From Heloderma charlesbogerti (taxonomy: Eukaryota; Chordata; Lepidosauria; Squamata; Helodermatidae): a stretch of DNA of 64,000 nt. The notes beneath the pieces were generated by a model that searched no databases, had not been told where the DNA came from, and saw nothing but the letters and a program-made list of their open reading frames with translations. Within the stretch, counting starts at the first letter, position 1. The number at the start of each line of letters is the position of its first letter. Positions 21,188 to 32,700 of this stretch are shown here, piece after piece. The DNA is taken from the NCBI GenBank assembly GCA_026122225.1, contig JANEZZ010000799.1:124001-188000 (forward strand), in the 5' to 3' direction. The translations under genes and the position numbers were made by a program.

Positions 21188-22149
21188 CTTGCCCTGCTTC
21201 ATTCTTGCCGCTCCTTTATCAAAATCTGCCCTCTCCTTTCATCTTGGTTCTGCCTGCCCAACATGTACTCTCTAGGCAATGGCACCACGTTAAGGAATAA
21301 GAGTAGTGGTAGCAACTGCAGAGAGAGTGGCGGTGGCCCTCCAAGCGCAAGCGTCCTGGAAATACCAACAGAACCAAAGGAGGCGAGCGCCTAAAGTAGA
21401 TCAGGCCAACTTGAAGAAGGCCTGAAAAAAAAAAAATGGCCAAACTGTGTTGGGCTTCCTATAATAAATTAATTTTGCATCCCGAGAACCCGTTTCTCTT
21501 CCTTGTGCTCCTGGAATACCACCTGATATCCTTGAATGTTTAGAGTTTCAAAAGCACAGCTCTTGATGCTATTTCGGCTGATACAAAAGGCTCTCTATGA
21601 CCTGGAGGAGTGGGCGGGAAATGATGACTGCTTTCAAACTACAAACATGTGATGCAACAACGAGTGCAGAATCAGGTGGAGGTTTGTTTTTAATATCTTC
21701 GTCTGTAGTAAAAAATGGCCAACAACTTCATCTCCAGCCCACTGAGTACCATCTCCTGTGGTCATGAATCATGCTGTTAGCATGAAATGTGAAGTTGTCT
21801 TTATCAGGGGGTGTCAATACAGGGAATGGGCCTTTTCTGTGACAGCCCTGTGTTTAAAGAATCCTCTCCCCAAGGAAGATTGTCTGGCGCCAAAAAAAAG
21901 ATGGCGCCATCTTTTCAGCGCCAGGCATTTGGGCATTAATTATAGCCCAATTGTTGTGGGTTGCTTTTGTGATGATCATTCTAGGCTGTGAGCAGGAGGA
22001 GAATTTGTGTATTTGTGGATGAACACTTTTTTCATATTGCATTGTTTTTAAAATGGGCACAATCCACTTTTCCTGAATAAGCAAGGAAGGAAATAGGGGG
22101 GCTCTTGTTTCAACTCCTGTCCATTTGTGTGGGAGGTTGGTTCCCTCTC

Positions 22150-22400
22150 CGTTGTCCTTCCGCCAACAGGCAAGATAATTTTATTCAAGCAGGACTTCGA
22201 CATGTAAGCTGGTCTGTTGGGTTGGGTGCTGTTTTAATTTTTATTTTTTTTATTGTGTCTTTATCTTTAATATAGTTATTCTATGATTGTTTTAATTATG
22301 CCTTTATTTAAATATTATCTTTGATTGCCGTTAGCCACTTTCAGTACCATTTTCTGCTAGCAAGGCAGGGAATAAAATAAATACATAAATAAATAAATTC
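22150..22400 (+). mobile_element. Retroposon 3' tail with (AAATA)n end
   Basis: GATTGCCGTTAGCCACTTTC through GGCAGGGAATAAAATAAATA resembles the final UTR of L2/CR1-like LINEs. The upstream part is T-rich and unassigned. A second short tail, GGGCCGTATAGAAATG followed by (AATC)n, lies at 22580-22625. Confidence 0.5.
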
Positions 22401-22599
22401 GGAGAGGAGTCATACAGTTTATTTTTCTGTGATGGCTTTTAGTGTCTTGCTCTTCACCTAAATTTCATGACCTTTTCTAGGTATCTCAAATAGAAAAAAC
22501 CTGAACAATATTAAGGTGGGACAAATTTGTAACAGTGGAGTGATCAGTGGAGTGTGAACTGCCCAGAGAGCTTCAGTTATTGGGCCGTATAGAAATGTA

Positions 22600-22625
22600 A
22601 TCAATCAATCAATCAATCAATCAAA
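22600..22625 (+). repeat. (AATC)n microsatellite at a LINE tail
   Basis: Six AATC units ending a short retroposon tail; the same unit ends the L2-like LINE at 55532-55557. Confidence 0.9.
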
Positions 22626-22636
22626 TTCTTGGAATG

Positions 22637-22695
22637 TGTAGAATCACAGGGTTGCAAGTAGCCCTACTGGCCATTAGTTGAACCCCTGGTCTATG
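22637..22695 (-). mobile_element. CR1 3' end remnant
   Basis: GAATCACAGGGTTGCAAGTA and the complement of the GTTGGACTC..GGCCC motif mark a degraded minus-strand CR1 terminus. Confidence 0.55.
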
Positions 22696-22794
22696 CAGAA
22701 AATTAAATTAGAGCACTCCCAACCAATGGTGTTTGTAACCCAGGGAACACTGCTTTGGTATATTTTGTAATTTTCTATACTGTGACCTGGTTCT

Positions 22795-23170
22795 CTTGAC
22801 ACGACCGTGCCTACCATGGCTTAATTTACCTCTGCAGCCTGTTGTGTTATGCTGGGTGCCTGCAGGCATCAATTTTGCGTGGTGCCTGTGGGCCCCTGGC
22901 TTGCCATAGCTTGTCGTGCAAACACAGGCAGCAGGGGTTGTTTGAGGGTTAGACAACTCTCAAATAATCGATGGATTGTCTAACCCTCAAACAATCCCTG
23001 CTGCCTGGGTTTGCATGACATGGCAAACTAGGTGCCTGTGCCATACAAAAATAGCCATACAAAATAGGCTGGGTGCCATACAAAAATAGTACTCATGGGC
23101 GCCTGGCACGATGCAAGAGCCCCTGTGGGTAAATTAAGTCACAGTGGACTGTTGTGTCATGCAAACGAGG
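22795..23170. repeat. Large foldback element
   Basis: The central stem 22925-22956 / 22976-23007 matches at 31 of 32 positions. Outer complementarity continues (TGCAAACACAGG / GGGTTTGCATGAC; TTAATTTACC / GGTAAATTAAG), giving about 375 bp in all. The right arm has a small internal triplication of CCATACAAAAATAG. Confidence 0.82.
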
Positions 23171-23495
23171 CCTGTGTAATGGTGCTGCATCCACAAGTCT
23201 AAAAACCAAGTCTAAGAAGCAAAATTCTTCTGAGCATCCAAAATAAATTACTAAAGGCATTCATGGTTTTCACCACATATGATTAAAAGCCCAGAACAAA
23301 TTTTGCTCAGTGGATCCTTCTCTGAGATTTCCATTTCCCAAGAGGAATATCTAGACTGTACCGACTTGCAATGAATCCTCATGACCTGATCTCAAGCTAC
23401 CATTTTGGAAAACAAGAAGAAAGGTGGGAGGAAGTGTCAAAAAACAAGAAGCAGAATTATGGGGACACAACTCCCTCCGAAAGTCCTCTTATGTC

Positions 23496-23803
23496 CAGGG
23501 CTGCGGAGCCTCTTTCAGCCAGAGGACCAAATTTAATTTTGGAGAAGCTCTCAGAGGGCCACATTCCAGTGATGGGCAAGGCTGAAGGCAAAAGGGATGG
23601 GGCTGGAATGACCAAAATGCCAGCTCAGTGTAGCTGAAAGCTCTTCCTGCCAGTCACTCAGCCCTGGGAAAAGCACTCCAGCCTTTTAGAATGAGGGAAA
23701 AGACCTGTGCAAAAACTGGGATACCACCAAATGATGTGTGGTCTGGGGAAAGGGAGCCCCAGGAGGGCTGGATTCGACCACTGGGTCTGAGAATCTGCCC
23801 CCG
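23496..23803 (-). mobile_element. hAT-like MITE family A, copy 6
   Basis: Reverse orientation: GGAGCCTCTTTCAGCCAGAG through CACTGGGTCTGAGAATCTGC. Confidence 0.78.
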
Positions 23804-24486
23804 TTGTATGCAAGCCCAACTGAAATGAACAGGAGCTGCTTGTCCATGCTGACGAGACTTCCTCAAGGGAAACCCCTGGGCTACTGGGCGCTGCAACTTT
23901 AATTCTTGAAACGATTACATTTCCTGAACATTAAGCAATGGTATGCACCGAGCTTCTGGTGCTGCTGCTTCTTAATTGCTGTTACATCCTGATAAATAAG
24001 CTAAAATGTGAGAATGTAAAATTAGTTTGTGAAAACTGATTCTGCCTTGGGCTCTGCCATTTCACTTTTCTTTTCCTGTTTTGTATCTATGACAACTACA
24101 GGGCCCACGTATTAAGCTGGAGCACCTCCAGTGTTGTGGCCAAGCGCTCTAAGAACAAAAAGGGCCCGATCTGCCAAAGTGCTGCCTGGGTGCAAGCTCC
24201 GGTCCTTTCACTAGGCCATGCACTAGATCAATGTGAGCCCTCAAGGGAATCAACAGAGGTTGAACAGAAGCAGGGCTTGGCCAACGGGTTCCTTTAACAA
24301 TAAGCAGCAACAATGGGTTCCCTTAACAATAAGCAGGCAAAACACTGCCCAATCTTCTAACCATGGAACACCCAACAGGCCTGTGCTCTCCTTCTCCACC
24401 TCCCCTCTCATGCAGATTCCCTGCCCCTTCCTTTTTGGAGCTAACTATGGGTAGCATTTCCTACGCACTCATTTTCACACTAAACA

Positions 24487-24736
24487 TAAGCCCTGTTCAA
24501 GCATTTGTCTGAGGCTTACAGTGGGTCGAGAGACAGGGACAGGGCCAAGCGTGCTGGCCCCACACCCACAACTCCCGGCACACGGGCCCCATCCACCTCA
24601 GTTCAGACCTTGCTGTGTTGACCCGGCAAGGTCTGAAAGGCAGTTCTACTCGCTTTTGCTTGAATGTGAGCAGAACTCTCTGCACGATCAGGAACCCTGA
24701 TAAGGCAGGGTCTGCAAATGCCTGAACAGGGCTATA
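24487..24736. repeat. Foldback element with inner hairpin
   Basis: The termini TAAGCCCTGTTCAAGCATTTG (24487-24507) and CAAATGCCTGAACAGGGCTATA (24715-24736) are inverted repeats; an inner stem TTCAGACCTTGC / GCAAGGTCTGAA lies at 24602-24637. Confidence 0.75.
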
Positions 24737-25117
24737 GTTAGGTGAAACCAGGGTTTGGAATCCTTGTTCTAACTAGCGCTGTGATGACAATTTCTTTTAG
24801 ATTTGTTTTGACTATTATCCAGTTTGGGAGAAAAGAAATTACTTTCAAAAAAATGTTCGAAGGAGAAGAACATTTCAGAGGAATTCTTATGGCTGGGGTT
24901 TGTGGTTCTTGCGATGAGGAGCGTGAGTGCTCTGTCTTTCATTGTGCCTCTCCAGCAGCCAGCAGCCCCCCTGGCTTCCCACACTTCAGTTAAAGCCCAG
25001 GGAAGACATCATGTAGTAACTCTTCCCAATGGTTTTTTTTTTCAGATTAGGAAGCGTAGGCAGCCAGGGAGGCTGCAGAACAATGGAGAGAAGTGTAATA
25101 GAAAGAACACTCACAAT

Positions 25118-25701
25118 TAGGGGTGTACGAAATACTCACCCCGTTCCATTTTGTGGTGCCCGCTGGGGGGGGGGAAGGCTATCCGTTCCTCCCCCCTGGA
25201 ATCTGGGTTGCCCGGCTCCACTCCACGGTGATTCTGCAGAGCCGCTAGCTGGCTCCGAAGCCCCAGCCACGGACCATTGCCATATCGCTGGCTGGACTGA
25301 TGTACTGCGGATGCAAATGGCATCCGGTGTAGTGGACGCCATTTGCGTCCCTGCTCTTTGACGTGATAGGCTACATAAATAGTTACGTAGGAGGAAATTT
25401 ACATAGGACGCCATTTGTGTCCCTGTGTTTTCATGCAATAGGCTACGTAAAGATTTACGTAGCCTATCACGTCAAAGAGCAGGGACGCAAATGGCATAGT
25501 GGATGCCATTTGCGTCCACAGTCCGGCCAGCGATACAGCAATGGCAGCTGTATAGCTGGGGCTTTGGAGCTGGCAGCAGGCAGGATCCGGCCAGCAAGGA
25601 CTTCGGAGGTAGGAGATCCGATCCTCCACGGACTTCGGGGGGCCGGATTCAATAGAATCCGGCCTCACTGGGGTCCGTGGAGGATTCCTCCGACATCCCT
25701 G
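25118..25701. mobile_element. GC-rich hAT-like foldback element, copy 3 (complete)
   Basis: The element is 584 bp, termini TAGGGGTGTAC ... CGACATCCCTG, TSD CTCACAAT at 25110-25117 versus CTCACAGT at 25702-25709. The core shows repeated inverted GACGTGATAGGCTAC and GACGCCATTTGCGTCC motifs (25366-25517). It lies 450 bp downstream of the KCTD15 donor at 26158. Confidence 0.87.
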
Positions 25702-26158
25702 CTCACAGTCACCTTGCAGTGACAAGCTCAAAAACACCATCAGTGCAATGGTGGCAGTGCAAAGGAACAAAAACCCTTAGGAAAAAAGAAAGAAGCTGTG
25801 CTACAACTACCGCTGAGAGACTGTTGGAGAATTCCTCCGCTGTCTGGAGGAATGCAGTAAATGGTCTCTGCCCACAAACAGGGTAGAGAATTTTAAGAAG
25901 CCATCTGCACACAGGCATAATTCTAATCATGGCAGCCCACTGAGAGTTGAGGTTAGTCGTGGTTAGCCGTAAGATTGGCGCATACATAACACTAAGCATC
26001 GTTGATTCCAAAAAATGGAAGGGAGGAAGGACGGGAGGGAAGGAGTACTGTTTCAGCCTTGGTGTAGTGGTTTCTTTAGGTCAGGGAATACAAAAGGACT
26101 CACTCTGAAATAAATGAATAATAAAACAAACTGATTACAGGTTTCTGGCCTGTCTTAC

Positions 26159-26303
26159 CTTAAAGTCTTCTGGGAGCAGCAGTTTTGATGTTCTTAAGAA
26201 GCTTAAGATGTATCTGAAAATTTCACCATCTCGATCAATGAAATAGTGTTGTTTTAAACTGTCCAAGACAATAGGTTCCGTGCCATTAAACAGACGGCTT
26301 ATT
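26159..26303 (-). CDS. KCTD15: KCTD15 internal coding exon (second half of BTB domain)
   Basis: This exon is 145 nt and starts with the third base of an Arg codon, so it joins an upstream exon ending in two bases of that codon. The minus-strand acceptor is a pyrimidine-rich CCCCCCTCCCAG at 26315-26304 and the donor is AAG/GTAAGA at 26158. It encodes [20 protein letters not shown], then [20 protein letters not shown] and LLLPEDFK, the C-terminal half of the BTB/T1 fold that drives KCTD oligomerisation. SRLFNG and [17 protein letters not shown] favour KCTD15 over KCTD1 ([20 protein letters not shown]). The 48 full codons plus one base put it at about residues 81-129, exactly abutting the next exon at 7318. 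The upstream exon, which should carry HIDVGGHMYTS and the N terminus, was not found between 26304 and 64000. Confidence 0.96.
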
Positions 26304-26404
26304 CTGGGAGGGGGGAGAAAAAGGAAAACGATGGGCAGAAAATGGAGCTGAAGGACATGTGATCTTGCAAGAGTGACATAATCTTAGATGGAATGGACAT
26401 TCAG

Positions 26405-26478
26405 TAGATCCATCACAGAATCTTAGAAGGTTCTTCAAGATCATATAGTCCAACCTCAAATTCTAAGGCAGGAGTCCA
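26405..26478 (-). mobile_element. CR1 3' end remnant near a KCTD15 exon
   Basis: CACAGAATCTTAGAAGGTTC followed by CATATAGTCCAACCTC resembles the complement of the CR1 terminal UTR. It lies about 100 bp upstream (in transcription) of the 26303 splice acceptor. Confidence 0.55.
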
Positions 26479-26917
26479 GAGAAATTAACTGAGTTCACAA
26501 TGTACATTAAAACATGCCCCATCCCCAAAAGATTACGCCACACGATCTTTATGATGGTAAGCCACAAAGACTGCTCCCCATGCCGTAGTTGGCTGCTCAG
26601 TTCAAGGAACAGATTAGTCAAGCAACCCAGGAGGCTCTAGAAAGCACGCCAAACCACACCACATTTTTCACTAATTCTGGTGTGCACATGGCTCTGATTC
26701 AGGAGATTCAATATTTCATTGAATCCAGCCTCATACAGGGCTTTCACAGGTGCACATGCCTAACCCTAGTCAGAGTGGGATAGAACAGCCTGGGCTGATT
26801 CACATGAAACCATACTGGCTTAATAAAACAGCCAAAGCCAACATGCAAAAGGGGGAGGGGGGAACTTGTGAGCCTGATGTCTTTTCTTGGCTCAACAACC
26901 ATGGTTTATTAAAACCT

Positions 26918-27042
26918 TCACCCATCTGGTGGTATCGAGATGTGTTGGACTGCAGCTCCCATAACTCCCATTGGCCATGCTGGCTGGAAATGATGGGAGT
27001 TGCAGTTCAACACATCTGGAGGGCACCAGGCTGGGGTAAGCC
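26918..27042. repeat. Palindromic foldback family F
   Basis: GTGTTGGACTGCAGCTCCCA ... TGGCCATGCTGGCTGG ... TGCAGTTCAACACATCTGGA; the outer left arm is decayed. Confidence 0.8.
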
Positions 27043-28365
27043 GATTTGTTAAGTCAAGACCATTGTGTCTCAACCAGGCTGCTGTGTGATTGGTTTCTCA
27101 CAAGGAGTGTGGCTGTGTCCCAGGTTGAAAGCACCCACCTATCCCTGGGAACTCCCCAAACTGTTTGGGGTCTTGAGAGGATGCCACATACCTATGCCTT
27201 AACTACTTCAGAGAGGGAGGTTTTTGACCAGAAAGTCAAGAATCTTTTTCTTGAGGGGGCAAAATTTCCAGTGTGGGGGGCAACCTGGTGCCCACAAACA
27301 CCACCCCATAGGAAGTCCAAAACCATTCCCCTTTGCAAAAGCACGGCCTGAAACAATCTTGTTTTCCTCTCCTGAAGCTGAGCTGTTGCAAAACGTGTCT
27401 CAAACTGTAAAAGCATCTCTTAAGACCATCTCTACTCCCTTCCTGCAGAAGGAATCCCTCTAGCTTCCTCCCTCTTTCTTCTGAATTTCTTTTCATCTCA
27501 CAGGAAGCCAAAAGTTCCCCCTTGGAATTGATGGAGTTTGGGTGCGATTTCCTACTTGGATGATTTGAGGACAGGCTCCTGCCTCCCTCCTGCATGGCCT
27601 AGATCGGAAAAGACTCTTTTTGATGTCATATTATTCTCCCACTTCATGTATAATTTTCTTTCCACTATCGCTCCTAAATCTGGTGTTTCTAGTTCCTTCT
27701 AATCTAGTAATCATCTGCAGATTTCATTAATGTGCCATCTACTCTCCTCTGGATTAGTTACAGAGATATTAAATATTGCTCGAACTTGCACAGTTCCCTT
27801 GCTGAATGCCAGGAGAAGGTCCTGCGCCCTATCCGGAATCCACACTTTGTGGCTGGTCACTCTCTACTTTGTTTACGGTCTATCAGCCCAAATCTAGGCA
27901 GGCAACACACATGAATCATTTGGAACTTGAATTAATTGGAAAACTGTCCAGTATGCATTTGTAAACCCTAACATATTACGCATTTCTGCTCCCCCCCTGC
28001 ATCACTAATTATGAAACAGAATCCAAAAAAAGCAATCAAGTTGGCATGGGAACATTTGCTCTTACGGGAGCCAAGGCAACAATTGCTTCTGAGACGATGG
28101 ATGTCTGGATCTTTGGGCAGCTCCACACTTTGCACGGCAGGCCTGTGTCACACCAGCGTGTGTGGACAGCCCACTCCTTTAAACACCCAGGCTCACATTC
28201 CTGGGAAACCTAGGATTGCCAACACACATTCACAGGTTCGAATGCGTTATCTGCTAGAAACATTGATGTACCTGCAGAAATTGTGTCTGCTCTGTATAGT
28301 AAGAAGCCACTTTTATTCTCTTGAGATCTGTTGCTTAGCTTTCAACTTGATCTTCAGATTAGATC

Positions 28366-28545
28366 ACGGGTTGAGAACCTCAGGTCCCAAGGACAAATCC
28401 AGCCCTCTCGGATTCCCCAAATGGCCATGCCCCCTTCTCCTGCCCCACCCTTCACCTCTGACGACCAACTGTTTGGTGGTGTCCCTGCTTTTGTGCCTTT
28501 TGTCCCCTATTCTAAAAGGTTAAATGCCCCCTTACCCCGACCCCA
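28366..28545 (+). mobile_element. hAT-like MITE family A, copy 7 (3' truncated)
   Basis: Has the 5' half (GGGTTGAGAACCTCAGGTCC, GGCCATGCCCCCTTCTCCTG) up to TAAAAGGTTAAATGCCCCC; the other terminus is absent. Confidence 0.7.
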
Positions 28546-29014
28546 AGCTGATGAACAAAGATCACCAGTCTGGGTGAAGGTAAAATTACAGATTTGGAGC
28601 AGGTCTGCTGCTCTGATGGTTTGAGTCAATTTTGCCAAATATTATTTATAATAACGACACACTAGACAGGACTCAGAACAGCGCCCCTTCCCGCTTTTCT
28701 AAGGAACAACTTAACCAATAGATGATCTTCATAATCAGAAACATCTGGAAAGCACCTTACACCCCCCAAAGACCCTTTTTTGTTTTCATTCTTTGTTCTT
28801 AGCCATCCGGAGATTCAACACAAGCCTCCTCTTTAGGTTGGCCAAAAATAGGGAAACGCATCACGAAAAAAAGAGGACGGAAAAGGACACAGATTTGCAA
28901 CGCATGTGCTAATTTATATGTATGGATGCCAATTTAGAAATTATTATTATAATTTAATCAGAAATACAGTTCATCTCACCAGAGTGGGAATATTGTGAGC
29001 TGGTGACCTGTGTG

Positions 29015-29190
29015 CCTACTGAGCTTGCTGTCCAGGTGCTAACTGTTGCTGGGCAATCATGTTTCAAGGCCCTTTACCTCTTCATTCTTTTAACTCTTTA
29101 TCTTTCAACTGGAAATGGACTGGATACCCCTTCAAATAGATGACTGTCTTCTGTAAAGTAGGGCACATGGCCACCCACATCCTCTTAGAT
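29015..29190 (+). repeat. Unclassified repeat Z, copy 1
   Basis: CCAGGTGCTAACTGTTGCTG, TCTTTATCTTTCAACTGGAA, GGACTGGATACCCCTTCAA and TCTGTAAAGTAGGGCACATG resemble 43078-43215. Confidence 0.55.
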
Positions 29191-30144
29191 CTTTGAAGTT
29201 AGAAAAGTGCTTTGCACCATAAAGGGTTAATTTCATGTAGGCTTTCCATGCATGACTAGAACTGGAATTCCACCAATTTGTTACTCCTCTTGGTTAAACT
29301 GGAATCACTTAGTAGGGGATACACTGATAAGACTTGTGCTCAATCTTGACCTGAATTATTTAGCAATGCTGCAGCTTGGAGAACATTTACAGTGGTGATG
29401 AAAGTAGATGAGATGTTTTCTGGAACTCCCATAAAGTTACAGCTTTCATGATGCATGTGGGCGAAGTGTTTTGCTAGGAAACTGTGCCTGCCTTTTCCTG
29501 CCTGCTTTCGCCACTGATCTGCCGAGGTTTGCTTTGCCCAATTTCCCTTTGTTTCCTGTCCAAGGCCGCCTATCGACTGCCTTCGCTCCCCACAGCCCAC
29601 CCAGTTCAGAAAAGGAGCCAAGCCACTCACAAAAAGCAGAGTGCGTTATCTACGGCAAGGGCTAATGGCTGAAAGCTTCCGAATTAGGCCATGCTTGGTA
29701 AACGGAGCCAAAATGAAATTCTGGACCTGTGAATGTCATATCATCTTTCCTCACTAGCATGTTTGCTATGGGGCAGAAAACCCTCATGGGGTACTGAGCT
29801 GAGGAACCGAGTAAAACAAAAATATTTGTTATATGTATTATGAAGTTATTTTTTTTTAATCCTGCCTTTTGGGTTTCAACCCCTGTTTGGGTGTGAAGGA
29901 ATTATTTTTAAGAACATGACAATAAAAACATTTTTTAAAATGTTAAAAAAGAATTAAAGAATTATTTTTTAAAAAAAGAAAAAAGGATTAAAGAAGCTTA
30001 GAGAACCAGCAATAAAAATGAAGCAAACACTTGGCAGAATAAAGCGCTTTAAGATCTGTTAACGCCACTGGGTGAGTGGGGAATGAATTTCACCCCACAG
30101 AGGGAGTTCCAAAGATGTGGTGCCACCCCTGAAAAGGCTGTAAA

Positions 30145-30445
30145 ATGGTTTTCTTATATATCTATCTATAAATTTATAAAACACCTTTCGGCCCAAACAG
30201 ATCCCCCAAGGCAACTTACAATTAAAACTTGAAAACGTTATAATTTGAAAACTTTAAAAACATCATCATCAGCAGAATTAAAAGAAGGCAAGGATCTTAA
30301 AAATGGAGTGCAGACCCAATATATTTAAAATACAAAAAGCCATGTGGAATAAAAGTGTTAAGAGCTTGCCGAAAACTGAACAAAAGGGGGCCAGTCTAAT
30401 CTCCCTTGGGAGAATGTTCCTCCACGAAAGTGGCTTCTATCTTTC
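30145..30445 (-). mobile_element. LINE 3' tail, degraded
   Basis: AAACACCTTTCGGCCCAAAC through GGGGGCCAGTCTAATCTCCC is organised like 57363-57650 and 52365-52460 (A-rich UTR, then the complement of a GGGAGGGAATTCC-type coding tail). Confidence 0.5.
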
Positions 30446-31814
30446 TGCCTCATGCTCAGAGCTCCTTATACTTTCTTCTGATGGTGCTTTTGAGCTGACC
30501 TTATCACGGTGAGGTGGCCGAGGGTGCTGTGCCTGCGTTGTTCTTCTCTCCATTGCTCTGCAGTCTCCCAGGCTGCCTGCACTTCCTGAAAAAACCTCAT
30601 GGGATGAGTTCCTTCATGATTTCCTCCTCTAGGCTTTAACTGAAGTGAGGGAGGCCAAGGGGTCTGCAGATGGAGATGACTGCAGACTGCCGGAGAGAGG
30701 ATTGTACCACGGAAGATAGGACACTCGCACACACTCCTTGGCTGCATAAGTGCAAGAACCCCGCATCCCACCCACGAGAATTTCACTGATCACCCCCCTC
30801 CTCCTTTGGCGGGGTGGGCGGGATTGAAAGCAATTTGTCTTCTGTAAACTTGAATGTGAATGGTTGGGGGAAAATGAGGAAGACATTTTTGGCACAAAAT
30901 GAATTCAGCTAATCCAGTTTGGCCCTGAGCGTGAATAGGCAGCTTGGCATAGACCTCTTGCCCCAATTTTGCACTTCAGTCACTCATTCTGAGGAGCAGG
31001 CCAAGGCCTCATCTCCTTCAGCAACAGCCAGAGCTTTTCACAGACCCTTCTCCTTCTGTGCTCATTCCCACTAGTGTGGGTCTTACCCAGGCAGTGCTCA
31101 CCCAGGGCGCTGAGGTGAAGGGGTGCCCAGCTGAGCTTGGTGATGGTGTTTCTTCAGGGTACGGTCAGCAATGAGCCAGGCTGGCAGAAAGCAGGCAGTG
31201 TCTCTGACCTCCTCCTCCTCCTCCAAAGTTCTATAGGTTGTTTGGGCACTAATTGCAAAACTAACTTCTCTCAATTTGGCTTCGAAGAATTTTCTTTTTC
31301 AATTTTCAGTCTGAGATCATTCATTCTAGATAAAAATCAGCAGACCACGGCTTTACTTTGAGGCCATATTACCACACACGGTAAGCATTACAAATACTAT
31401 AAACACTATAAATATTTTTTTAAAAGAAAGCTTTACGTTGATGGGGGTGGGGTGGGGTGGACAGAGGTGCCAAAGCCTCTGTTTACACACGGAGCCACAT
31501 CCAAAGTGCCACAAAGAACAATGCTGGTGCGATTTAAACAACACTGAATGACCCGTAACATTTCCACAAATCCTTCCTCTCCCCTCCCATCGTCTCTGCC
31601 TCCCTTCTTTCACAGTGCATATGGCCCCAATATATTCTTTCCACCACCAAGTAGCCCTTTCTTCTGCAGGTGGGGGCTTCGGAATGAAGCCTCAGCATGG
31701 GCAACAGAAGCAACCATTCCTGGCTCCCCTTCAATTCCTGCCTCCCCTTCTTCTGTTCTTTCCCCTGTGAGAAACTGTAAGCTCCTTGGGGCCAAGGACC
31801 TGACCTCTTATACT
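30446..31814. other. Unassigned sequence
   Basis: Short open frames only; a retroposon tail remnant (GTAAGCTCCTTGGGGCC) lies at 31775-31795. Confidence 0.35.
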
Positions 31815-31941
31815 AGGGGAGAGCAACTTGTGGCCCTCCAGATGTTTTGGCCCAAATCTCCCTCACCACTGGATGCGCTGGCTAGCACCGATGGAATTTG
31901 TAGGCCAAAACACCTGGAGGGCCACAAGTTGCCCACCCTGG
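31815..31941. repeat. Palindromic foldback, family F subfamily 3
   Basis: GAGCAACTTGTGGCCCTCCA ... and inverse TGGAGGGCCACAAGTTGCCC. The outer arms differ from the neighbouring standard copy. Confidence 0.85.
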
Positions 31942-31958
31942 TCTTTTACCCTGTAAAT

Positions 31959-32095
31959 CAGCCTTCCCCAAGCTGTCACCCTCCAGCTGTATTGGACTAC
32001 AATTCCCAGGACTTTCAGCCAGTGGCCATGCTGGCTGGGGACAATGGGAATTGTAGTCCAACACATCTGGAGGGTGACAGGTTGGGGGAGACTGC
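31959..32095. repeat. Palindromic foldback family F, well-preserved copy
   Basis: CAGCCTTCCCCAAGCTGTCA ... TTGGACTACAATTCCCAGGA ... GGGAATTGTAGTCCAACACA ... GGTGACAGGTTGGGGGAGAC. Long near-perfect stem. Confidence 0.87.
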
Positions 32096-32119
32096 TGTAA
32101 AGCACAGTGATGGCACTCT

Positions 32120-32120
32120 A

Positions 32121-32172
<52 letters not shown>

Positions 32173-32174
32173 AT
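32120..32174 (+). repeat. (TATC)n microsatellite
   Basis: About 13 perfect tetranucleotide units, followed by CATCATCATC and further CATC-like units. Confidence 0.97.
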
Positions 32175-32271
32175 CATCATCACCTATCCATCCATCTCTC
32201 CTTCTATTCACCCATACATTACACCCCAAACAGCTGATCCTCAGCTCCCAAATCTGTGTTCTTTCTTTCCC

Positions 32272-32700
32272 TTGTTGTTGTTGTTGTTCAGTCATTAAGT
32301 CGTGTCCGACTGTTCGTGACCCCGTGGACCATAGCACGCCAGGCCTTGCTGTCCTCCGCTCTCTCCCGGAGTGTGCTCAAGTTCATGTTCATTGCATCGG
32401 TGATGCTATCTAGCCATCTCATCCTCTGCCCTCCCCTTCTCCTTTTGTCTTCAATCTTTCCCAGCATCAGGGTCTTTTCCAGAGAGTTTTCTTTTCGCAT
32501 TAGGTGGCCAAAATATTTGAGCTTCAGCTTCAGTATCTGTCCTTCCAGTGAGCACTCAGGGTTGATTTCCTTTAGGGTGGACTGATTTGACCTCCTTGCA
32601 GTCCAGGGGACTCGTAAGTCTTCTCCAGCACCACAGTTTTAAAGCATCAATTCTTCGGCGCTTAGCCTTCCTTATAGTCCAGCTCTCACAGCCATGCATT
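32272..32700 (-). mobile_element. BovB 3' fragment, first of a head-to-tail pair
   Basis: On the minus strand this is the BovB 3' end: a (TTG)n tail at 32272 on the plus strand, then the complement of the last 410 or so bp. It stops abruptly at CAGCCATGCATT (32689-32700), where a second BovB tail begins at 32701. Confidence 0.92.

Larger units (their letters stand above)
7319..26158 (-). other. KCTD15: KCTD15 intron, 18.8 kb, repeat-filled
   Basis: This is a GT-AG intron defined by the donor at 26158-26157 and the acceptor at 7320-7319 on the minus strand. It contains the full-length BovB, a CR1 with partial RT, a solo LTR, four hAT-like MITEs, one GC-rich hAT-like element, SINEs and at least three foldbacks. 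The BovB lies antisense to KCTD15 transcription. Confidence 0.9.
27043..30144. other. Mostly unassigned intron or flank
   Basis: Contains MITE copy 7 and repeat Z copy 1. A long A/T-rich stretch lies at 29820-30010. No exon-like conserved sequence was found. Confidence 0.35.

Noticed and set aside
28011..28523. 170-codon plus-strand frame
   Set aside because: Its last third is MITE A sequence and the rest shows no known domain.
31548..32237. 229-codon open frame
   Set aside because: Passes through two foldback elements and the (TATC)n microsatellite (YLSI repeats). Not a gene.
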